From NCBI RefSeq assembly GCF_052114085.1, contig NZ_JBFREB010000001.1, positions 1,488,001 through 1,552,000 of the forward strand: a stretch of DNA of 64,000 nucleotides, in the 5' to 3' direction. Made by a program: the position numbers and the translations under genes. Positions 58,212-64,000 of this stretch are shown piece by piece. The stretch is from Leifsonia sp052114085. GTDB lineage: Bacteria; Actinomycetota; Actinomycetes; Actinomycetales; Microbacteriaceae. Positions within the stretch are counted from its first letter, which is position 1. Every line of letters begins with the position of its first letter. Under the pieces are notes generated by a model, which saw only the letters and a list, made by a program, of their open reading frames with translations, did no database searches and was not told the origin of the DNA.

Positions 58212-59512
58212 TGTCGAGCGGCTCGGATAGTGCGTCGACCGCGACCGCGACCCTGACCGCGCGGCGACCGCTGGGCGCGGGGTTCACTCGTCTGTGGACG
58301 TCGGCGATCGCGAGCAATCTCGCCGACGGTCTCGGCCGTACCGCCGTCCCGCTGATCGCCACGACGCTCACCCGCGACCCGGCACTCATCGCCGGGGTGG
58401 CGGCCGTGACGTACCTGCCCTGGCTCTTGTTCGGTATCCCTGCCGGGATGCTGCTCGACCGGGTGGATCGCCGCATCGCCATGGCCGTCGCCAATTCGCT
58501 CCGCTTCGTCGTGGCGACTGCGCTTGCTCTGCTGATCACGACCGACACGCTCACGATCTGGCTGCTGTACGCCTGCGTCCTGGCGTTCGGACTGGGGGAG
58601 ACGGTCTTCGACAACGCCACCTCCACCGTCGTTCCCGCCCTGGTGACGCGCGATCAGCTCGACCGTGCGAACGGGCGGATGCAGTCGGCCGAGATCACCA
58701 TCCAGAACTTCATCGCCACCCCGGTCGCGGGCTTCCTGTTCGCGGTCGCGATCGTGCTGCCCATCTGGATGACCGGCGCCGGTTTCCTGGTCGCAGGCCT
58801 CCTGGCCCTCAGCATCCCGGCCGCGGCCGCTCACGCGCACAGCGCCCGTGACGCCGCTGATCCCGACAACCCGTCGGAGGAACAGCCGCCGCTCTCGGGC
58901 GTCGTCCGCTTCCTCTGGCAGAACCGCTTCCTGCGCTGGATGATCGTGCTCACCTCGATCACCGCCTCCGCTCTGGCGTTCGCCCAGGGGAGCGTCGTGC
59001 TCCTCCTGCTGCAAACGTTCGGCGTGCCGGCCGCGCTCATCGGCGTGGTCACCGCGGCGGTGGGAGTCGGAGCTCTCGTCGGCGCGCTGCTCTCGAGCCG
59101 CTTCGTGGCCCGCTTCGGGCGCGGGCGGGTGATGTTCTGGGCGATCCTCGTCAGCGGCGTCGGCATCCTCGGCGTCGGCGTGACCGCGAACGTGTTCGTC
59201 GCGATCGGCGCCTACGCCATCGGCGCGTTCGGCGTCGCGGTCTGGAACGTCCCGTGGGGCGCCCTCCGGCAGGCCATCATCCCGAGCGGGATGCTGGGCC
59301 GCGCGCTCGGCATCGTCCGCACCATCGGCTGGGGGCTCACCCCCATCGCCACCGTCCTGGGCGGCTTCGTCGCCCGCATCGACCTCCGGTTGCCGTTCGT
59401 CATCGGCGGCGGGCTGGTGGTCGTCCTTACGCTCGTCGCGTCCCGCCTCATCCTGTCGGCGTCCGTGCAGACGCCCGCTGCCGTACCCGTCCCGGAAGGA
59501 CAACTGTCATGA
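58211..59512 (+). CDS. MFS exporter co-transcribed with winged-helix regulator
   Basis: The 433-residue protein has about twelve membrane helices, the GMLLDRVDRRIAMA motif between helices 2 and 3 and a DNATSTVVPALVTRDQLDRANG segment. It is clearly related along its length to the exporter at 11770-13047. A typical role is export of a toxic compound that releases the regulator. It overlaps the next small gene by ATGA. Confidence 0.88.
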   Translation: MSSGSDSASTATATLTARRPLGAGFTRLWTSAIASNLADGLGRTAVPLIATTLTRDPALIAGVAAVTYLPWLLFGIPAGMLLDRVDRRIAMAVANSLRFVVATALALLITTDTLTIWLLYACVLAFGLGETVFDNATSTVVPALVTRDQLDRANGRMQSAEITIQNFIATPVAGFLFAVAIVLPIWMTGAGFLVAGLLALSIPAAAAHAHSARDAADPDNPSEEQPPLSGVVRFLWQNRFLRWMIVLTSITASALAFAQGSVVLLLLQTFGVPAALIGVVTAAVGVGALVGALLSSRFVARFGRGRVMFWAILVSGVGILGVGVTANVFVAIGAYAIGAFGVAVWNVPWGALRQAIIPSGMLGRALGIVRTIGWGLTPIATVLGGFVARIDLRLPFVIGGGLVVVLTLVASRLILSASVQTPAAVPVPEGQLS

Positions 59513-59694
59513 CCGCCGTCCTGGTCTCCACCTACCGCCCGCTGACCCACCGGGTCGCACTGCGTCTCGGCCGGGCCCTGACCGCCTGGGCCGACCGCCC
59601 CACCGCGCGCGCCCCTCACGACGCCGAGCGCGTCGCGCGAATCGAGAGCGCGCGCGATTCCGCCGCCCGCACCCTCCCGCAGCTGCCCCGCTGA
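59509..59694 (+). CDS. small hypothetical protein, 61 aa
   Basis: The ATG overlaps the exporter stop (ATGA). The product is basic, Ala/Arg-rich and probably helical, with no signal or membrane helix. I do not recognise it. Its overlap with the exporter gene supports translation, but its composition is close to what frame shadows show in this GC-rich DNA, so it is less sure. Confidence 0.5.
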   Translation: MTAVLVSTYRPLTHRVALRLGRALTAWADRPTARAPHDAERVARIESARDSAARTLPQLPR

Positions 59695-59747
59695 GCCGGA
59701 GACGTTCACTCCGGACGCCAAGCGCAGGAGAATCCCGCGGGAATCGT

Positions 59748-59786
59748 TCGAATCTCCCGCGCGACTGCTCAACGAAGGAGATTCGA
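59748..59786. repeat. intergenic hairpin between convergent genes
   Basis: TCGAATCTCC (59748-59757) pairs with GGAGATTCGA (59777-59786) around a 19-nt GC-rich centre. A smaller palindrome TCCCGCGGGA lies just before it (59733-59742). Size and position resemble the other hairpin elements although the sequence is different. Confidence 0.65.
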
Positions 59787-59818
59787 CGCCCGAACGCCTT
59801 CGTGCCACCGATCGGTCT

Positions 59819-60091
59819 CTAAGCCTCGTCCTCGTCGTAGTCCGATGCGTCAACCTCGACCGGCTGCGTGATCGTGGCCGAGTCTTCGCTGGGGTTGTAG
59901 CGGATCTCGGTGCCGTCGTCGAGCGTGACGACAGGCTTCGCTTCCAGCCAGGTCAGCGTCCAGTTCCAGCCGGTGGTCTCGACGTCCGTCGCGACCAGCT
60001 CCTCCTCGACCGTCTTCACGGCGTAGGCGACGACCTCGGGCAGGGAGGCGGGAGGCTGCTCGCTGACGGCCCAGCGGGTCCCGAGCTGCAT
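59819..60091 (-). CDS. small acidic conserved hypothetical protein, 90 aa
   Basis: The acidic protein has EVVAYAVKTVEEELVATDVETTGW (cited in part), a beta-like LDDGTEIRYNPSEDS stretch and an Asp/Glu-rich tail DASDYDEDEA. It overlaps the acetyltransferase gene by ATGA and is the last gene of the valS operon. I do not recognise a family. Confidence 0.65.
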   Translation of the reverse strand: MQLGTRWAVSEQPPASLPEVVAYAVKTVEEELVATDVETTGWNWTLTWLEAKPVVTLDDGTEIRYNPSEDSATITQPVEVDASDYDEDEA

Positions 60092-60564
60092 CAGGCGCGT
60101 CCCGCCGAGGTCGAGGCTTCCGCCAGATCGATCTCGTACGTGACCCAGGCGGTGCGGTTCGCAACCGAGTCGTACAGCTTCTGAGCGTCGGAGTTGTCGT
60201 GCGCGGTGATCCACTGCACGACGCCGAGCCCGCGTTCCTCCGCGAGCGATCGCACGTGCTGGAGCAGCGCGCCACCGACGCCCTTGCCGCGCTCCTCTTC
60301 GATGACGAACAGGTCGTCGAGGAACAGGCCGCGGTCGCCTTCCAGTGGGCGGGCGAACTCGCGCACGTGGGCGAGTCCGACGATCCGGTCGCCATCGACG
60401 GCGACGTAGCCGTTCTCCTCATGCTCGGGAGCGGTGAGCCACGACCAGAGCACGAGTGCCTTCTGGTCGGTCAGCTCGGTGTCGTAGAACTCGGCGTACT
60501 TGGCGTACACGTCGAGCCAGGCGAAGAAATCGCCGTCCTTGACCGGTCGAACCTCGATCGACAT
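60091..60564 (-). CDS. GNAT-family N-acetyltransferase, copy 1
   Basis: The 157-residue protein has the GNAT fold with the acetyl-CoA motif LDDLFVIEEERGKGVGGALLQHV (motif A, R/Q-x-x-G-x-G/A seen as RGKGVGG) and a C-terminal AQKLYDSVANR segment. The ATG at 60564 follows GGAGGA. It is a close paralogue of the next upstream gene, so the pair is a tandem duplication. The acceptor is unknown. Confidence 0.9.
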   Translation of the reverse strand: MSIEVRPVKDGDFFAWLDVYAKYAEFYDTELTDQKALVLWSWLTAPEHEENGYVAVDGDRIVGLAHVREFARPLEGDRGLFLDDLFVIEEERGKGVGGALLQHVRSLAEERGLGVVQWITAHDNSDAQKLYDSVANRTAWVTYEIDLAEASTSAGRA

Positions 60565-60634
60565 GGATTCCTCCGTTCGCGTTGCGCCCCGGGCTGTGAC
60601 TTCGGTGCGTAAACCGACCATATCGCGGACCTGT

Positions 60635-61081
60635 TCAGGGGACGAGGTCGTAGGTGACCCACTTGGTCTTCTCAGCGAACCTGTCGTAGAGGCGCCGCGC
60701 GGTCTCGTTGTCCTTCGCCGTGATCCAGCGGACGACCGAGAGCCCACGCTCACGCGCCGCGTCGCGCAGCGACTCGAGCAGGGCCGAGCCGGCCCCGGCG
60801 CCGCGCGCATCCGGAGACACGAACAGGTCATCGAGGTAGAGCCCCTTGCTGCCGTCGAGGGGACGCGCGAACTCGCGCACGTGCGCGAGGCCGATCGGAG
60901 TGCCCTCCTCGTCGACGGCGAAGTACGCCTCCAGCTCGTTCTCCGGGTCCGTGATCCAGCTCCAGACCAGGAGCGCCTTCTCGTCGGTGACCGGGTTGTC
61001 GTAGAACTCGCCATAGCCGACATACAGGTCGAGCCAGGTGAAGAACTCGTTGTCCTGGACACGTCTGACGGTTGTCGTCAT
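60635..61081 (-). CDS. GNAT-family N-acetyltransferase, copy 2
   Basis: The 148-residue protein aligns along its whole length with copy 1 (shared GLAHVREFARPL, LDDLF, WITA-DN and WVTY segments) and has the acetyl-CoA loop ARGAGAGSALL. Its ATG overlaps the valS stop codon, so it is translationally coupled to valS. The duplicate arrangement next to a tRNA synthetase is curious, but no function follows from it. Confidence 0.9.
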   Translation of the reverse strand: MTTTVRRVQDNEFFTWLDLYVGYGEFYDNPVTDEKALLVWSWITDPENELEAYFAVDEEGTPIGLAHVREFARPLDGSKGLYLDDLFVSPDARGAGAGSALLESLRDAARERGLSVVRWITAKDNETARRLYDRFAEKTKWVTYDLVP

Positions 61082-63684
61082 CGTTCCTCCTCGCTCGGGG
61101 TTGCGGCGAGCAGAATATCGGTGACCGCCAGCTCATCGGCGGAGGCGAACCGCAGGTCGCCGATTCTGCCCACCGAAGCCAGATCGCCGGCCGCCGACTT
61201 CACGGCCTCGATCTCGGCGTCAGGACCGGCGATGACCGTTGACTCGACAGCCGTGCGCTGAGACGCCTTCGCGGCTGTCTTCGCCCCGCGGATGCCCGTC
61301 AGGGCGCGGCCGACGATGGCGAGCACGGCGCGGTCGGCGCTCCAGTCCTCAGCCACCTCGGTGGCGGCAGGCCAGGCGGCGACGTGGACCGACCCCTCCT
61401 CGAACCAGCTCCATGCCTCCTCGGCCGCGAACGGCAGCACCGGTGCAAACAGGCGGAGGAACGTCGTAAGCGCGACACGCAGGGCGACAATAGCGGAGGT
61501 CTTCTCCGGCGAGTCGTCGCCGTAGGCGCGCTCCTTCACCAGCTCCAGGTAGTCGTCGCAGAACGTCCAGAAGAACGTCTCGGCGATCTCCAGCGCCCGG
61601 GCGTGGTCGTAGTTCTCGAGGGCGGCGGTGGCGTCGGCCACGACCCCAGCGAGGTTCTGCAGCATGCTCCGGTCGAGCGGGCTGGTCACCTGGGCGAGGT
61701 CGAGCGATGCGGGAGCGTCGAAGCCGAGGATGAACTTGGCAGCGTTGAGCAGCTTGATCGCCAGACGACGACCGATCTTGATCTGCGTCGGGTTCTGCGG
61801 GTCGAAGGATGCGTCGGTGCCGAGCCGGCTGGAGGCCGCCCAGTAGCGGACCGCGTCCGAGCCGTGCTTCTCGAGGATGTCCGCCGGCGTCACGACGTTG
61901 CCCTTCGACTTCGACATCTTCTTGCGGTCGGGGTCGACGATGAAGCCCGACAGGGCGGCGTGGCGCCACGGCGTGACGTCGGCCTCGAGCTTGGCCCGCA
62001 GCAGGGTCGAGAACAGCCAGGTGCGGATGATGTCCTGACCCTGAGGGCGCAGGTCGAACGGGAAGACCGCGTCGAAGAGCTCGTCGTCGCGCATCCATCC
62101 GCCCGCGAGCTGCGGGGTGAGGGAGGACGTCATCCACGTGTCCATCACGTCGTGCTCGCCCACGAAGCCGCCGGCCTGGCCACGCTGCTCCTCGGCGAAA
62201 CCGGGGGCGGTGTCGGACGACGGGTCGACGGGGAGGAGGTCTTCCGTCGGAAGGATCGGCTGGTCGAACACCGGGTTCCCGTCAGCATCGAGCGGATACC
62301 AGACCGGGATCGGAACGCCGAAGAACCGCTGGCGCGAGATGAGCCAGTCGCCGGTGAGGCCGTTCACCCAGTTCTCGTAGCGGATCCGCATGAAGTCGGG
62401 GTGCCAGTCGATCTCGCGGCCGAGCTCGATCAGGCGCTGCCGCAGCTCCTCGTCGCGCGCGCCGTTCTTCACGTACCACTGCCGGGTGGAAACGATCTCG
62501 AGCGGACGATCGCCCTTCTCGAAGAACTTCACCGGGTGCTGGATGGGCTTGGGCTCGCCCTCGAGGTCGCCGGACTCGCGCAGGAGCTCGACGACGGTCT
62601 GCTTCGCCGAGAACACCGTCTTGCCGGCGAGTTGGGCGTACGCCGCACGGCCGGCCTCGGAGGTTATGGCCTCCGGCGGTTCGGGGAGGATGCGGCCGTC
62701 GAAACCGATGATGGCGCGGTTCGGGAGGTCGAGCTCCCGCCACCAGACCACATCGGTGATGTCGCCGAAGGTGCAGATCATGGCGATGCCCGATCCCTTG
62801 TCCGGCTGCGCCAGGTGGTGCGCGACGACGGGAACCTCGACGTCGAAGAGCGGGGTGCGGACCGTGGTGCCGAACAGCGGCTGATACCGCTCGTCGTCGG
62901 GATGCGCGACAAGCGCCACGCAGGCGGGCAGCAGCTCCGGCCGGGTCGTCTCGATGAAGATGGGGCCGTCTGCGCCGTGGAACGCCACGCGGTGGTAGGC
63001 GCTCGGCTGCTCGCGATCCTCCAGCTCGGCCTGTGCCACTGCGGTGCGGAAGGTGATGTCCCACAGAGTGGGAGCGAGCGCCTGGTACGCCTCGCCGCGC
63101 TGGATGTTGCGGAGGAACGCCAGCTGGGAGGTGTGGATCGACTCCCGGCCGATGGTGCGGTAGGTCTGCGACCAGTCCACGGACAGCCCGAGCGAGCGCC
63201 AGAGCGCCTCGAACTGCTTCTCGTCCTCCTGAGTCAGCCGCTCGCACAGCTCGATGAAGTTGCGGCGCGAGATCGGCTTCTGGTCGGCCGCCTTCGTGCT
63301 CTTGTTGTCGCCGCCTTCGAAGGGAGGCTCGAAGCTGTCGTCGTAGGGGAGCGACGGGTCGCAGCGCACGCCGTAGTAGTTCTGGACGCGGCGCTCCGTG
63401 GGCAGGCCGTTGTCGTCCCAGCCCATCGGGTAGAACACGTTCTGTCCGCGCATGCGGTGGAAGCGGGCGATCACATCGGTGTGCGTGTAGCTGAAGACGT
63501 GACCGATGTGCAGCGAGCCGGAGGCGGTCGGCGGCGGCGTGTCGATGGAGTAGACCCCGTCGCGTCCGGAGGCGAGCGCGGCATTCCGGTCGAACCGGAA
63601 GGTGCCGTCGCTCTGCCAGTGGTCACCCCACTTGGCTTCGAGACCCTCCAGTGCGGGCTTTTCGGGCACGTTGTGGGCGCTCAT
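61078..63684 (-). CDS. valS: valyl-tRNA synthetase
   Basis: ValRS charges tRNA-Val and edits mischarged threonine. The 868-residue protein has the class I HIGH motif in GSLHIGHVF (59-62), a CP1 editing domain with TTRPELLPACVALVAHPDDERY, cited in part, the KMSKSKGN motif (about 589-596), and the DALRC-like anticodon-binding helices at the end. The ATG at 63684 follows CCGGAGGAC; an earlier in-frame ATG at 63714 lacks a ribosome-binding site. No T-box leader is visible upstream. Confidence 0.97.
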   Translation of the reverse strand: MSAHNVPEKPALEGLEAKWGDHWQSDGTFRFDRNAALASGRDGVYSIDTPPPTASGSLHIGHVFSYTHTDVIARFHRMRGQNVFYPMGWDDNGLPTERRVQNYYGVRCDPSLPYDDSFEPPFEGGDNKSTKAADQKPISRRNFIELCERLTQEDEKQFEALWRSLGLSVDWSQTYRTIGRESIHTSQLAFLRNIQRGEAYQALAPTLWDITFRTAVAQAELEDREQPSAYHRVAFHGADGPIFIETTRPELLPACVALVAHPDDERYQPLFGTTVRTPLFDVEVPVVAHHLAQPDKGSGIAMICTFGDITDVVWWRELDLPNRAIIGFDGRILPEPPEAITSEAGRAAYAQLAGKTVFSAKQTVVELLRESGDLEGEPKPIQHPVKFFEKGDRPLEIVSTRQWYVKNGARDEELRQRLIELGREIDWHPDFMRIRYENWVNGLTGDWLISRQRFFGVPIPVWYPLDADGNPVFDQPILPTEDLLPVDPSSDTAPGFAEEQRGQAGGFVGEHDVMDTWMTSSLTPQLAGGWMRDDELFDAVFPFDLRPQGQDIIRTWLFSTLLRAKLEADVTPWRHAALSGFIVDPDRKKMSKSKGNVVTPADILEKHGSDAVRYWAASSRLGTDASFDPQNPTQIKIGRRLAIKLLNAAKFILGFDAPASLDLAQVTSPLDRSMLQNLAGVVADATAALENYDHARALEIAETFFWTFCDDYLELVKERAYGDDSPEKTSAIVALRVALTTFLRLFAPVLPFAAEEAWSWFEEGSVHVAAWPAATEVAEDWSADRAVLAIVGRALTGIRGAKTAAKASQRTAVESTVIAGPDAEIEAVKSAAGDLASVGRIGDLRFASADELAVTDILLAATPSEEER

Positions 63685-63778
63685 GAGGGTCCTCCGGTTC
63701 GATATGTGCGGCACCGTGTCGTCGGGGTGCCTGAGTGTGGGTTACCTCCAGAGTACCGAACCTTGGCGAACGAACGCG

Positions 63779-64000
63779 TCAGACCTCGTCGACGATGGGC
63801 TTCCTGCGTGCGGCGAAGAGCGCCGCGACCAGGGTGATCGCCGACATGACGGCCAGCACGATGCCCGGGTGCCACCACGCGTTACCGGTCGCCTGGCCGT
63901 AGATCAGGGTCAGGGCGGGCACGAAGGAGGTGAGCAGCGCGGCGATGCTGTACGCCACCGACAGGCCGCTGTAGCGGACCTCGCTCGGGAACAGGTCGGA
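63779..64000 (-). CDS. MFS transporter, MHS type (C-terminal part only)
   Basis: The frame runs from the right edge to a TGA at 63779-63781 on the minus strand, giving 73 residues. They start DLFPSEVRYSGLSVAYSIA, a signature of the metabolite:proton symporter branch of the MFS. Two membrane helices and a short basic tail (ARRKPIVDEV) follow. It likely imports an organic acid or similar. It lies upstream of valS on the same strand with about 94 bp between. Confidence 0.85.
   Translation of the reverse strand, partial: SDLFPSEVRYSGLSVAYSIAALLTSFVPALTLIYGQATGNAWWHPGIVLAVMSAITLVAALFAARRKPIVDEV

Noticed and set aside
63685..63778. T-box leader of valS
   Set aside because: The 94-nt space is too short for a complete T-box and lacks the TGG-containing conserved T-box sequence.
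61384..63837. 817-codon open frame on the plus strand opposite valS
   Set aside because: It is antisense to a complete valS with all catalytic motifs and has the low-complexity Arg/Val/Leu/Asp composition of a GC-rich shadow frame. The same holds for long opposite-strand frames over dinB (3298-5085), pepN (36288-38462; 37331-38995) and the M3 peptidase (55661-57709).

Overview
The window is a high-GC, gene-dense, ordinary-looking chromosomal segment of an actinobacterium, most likely a Microbacteriaceae member close to Leifsonia. That placement is an inference from the tig–clpP1–clpP2–clpX order, the Orn, Dps, EttA and RpiB (Glu-type) proteins, the many GTG starts, and the very common TAnnnT hexamer placed 6-7 nt before a start codon, which is the signature of leaderless mRNAs. 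I see no transposase, integrase, phage gene, CRISPR array or toxin island. About 65 protein genes and four tRNA genes are supported.

Layout. 1-2.2 kb: end of a small membrane protein, a YidC-like insertase and two unknown genes. 2.4-5.1 kb: aldo/keto reductase, DNA polymerase IV and a GerW/YtfJ-like protein. 5.1-9.1 kb: a TPP riboswitch controlling a ykoE-ykoD-ykoC type ECF importer for thiamine or its pyrimidine moiety, running into a P-loop kinase and a small unknown gene. 9.1-15.6 kb: metallopeptidase, MetE-like protein, secreted SLT-type muramidase, a divergent winged-helix regulator/MFS exporter pair, thioredoxin-like protein, SGNH hydrolase and oligoribonuclease. 15.6-21.2 kb: tRNA-His and tRNA-Arg, MFS/LysR divergent pair, CPA2 antiporter and NadE. 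21.3-29.1 kb: MsrA, SSB paralogue, lipoprotein, EttA, thioesterases, and an ECF sigma/anti-sigma pair divergent from a Rieske protein plus DUF2231 membrane protein. 29.2-36.3 kb: FAD dehydrogenase, truncated haemoglobin, MscS channel and an ABC transporter–two-component operon. 36.4-44.7 kb: aminopeptidase N, RpiB–Nei–PaiB–amidohydrolase run, secreted hydrolase and Dps. 44.8-48.8 kb: multicopper oxidase–histidine kinase–response regulator. 48.9-54.1 kb: tRNA-Gly, tRNA-Pro and the protein quality-control cluster tig, clpP1, clpP2, clpX. 54-64 kb: YfeO-type ClC channel, M3 oligopeptidase, a second winged-helix regulator/MFS cassette, valS followed by two duplicated acetyltransferases and a small acidic protein, and the tail of an MHS-type MFS transporter.

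The most unusual material is non-coding. (i) Roughly 20 genes have a –10 hexamer at leaderless distance, and in three places the upstream stop codon forms the first three bases of the –10. (ii) Intergenic hairpin elements with shared architecture recur, almost always between convergent genes; two copies at 29.1 and 47.8 kb are clearly the same repeat, and a tandem pair lies at 42.7 kb. (iii) A 14-bp tandem repeat array of more than four units runs into the –10 of a self-contained regulator–exporter operon at 57.5 kb. (iv) A shared motif resembling a ClgR box lies upstream of both clpP1 and clpX. (v) Two perfect palindromes sit on the two divergent promoters of dps and the multicopper oxidase. 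(vi) One divergent gene pair appears to share a single, superimposed –10 element.
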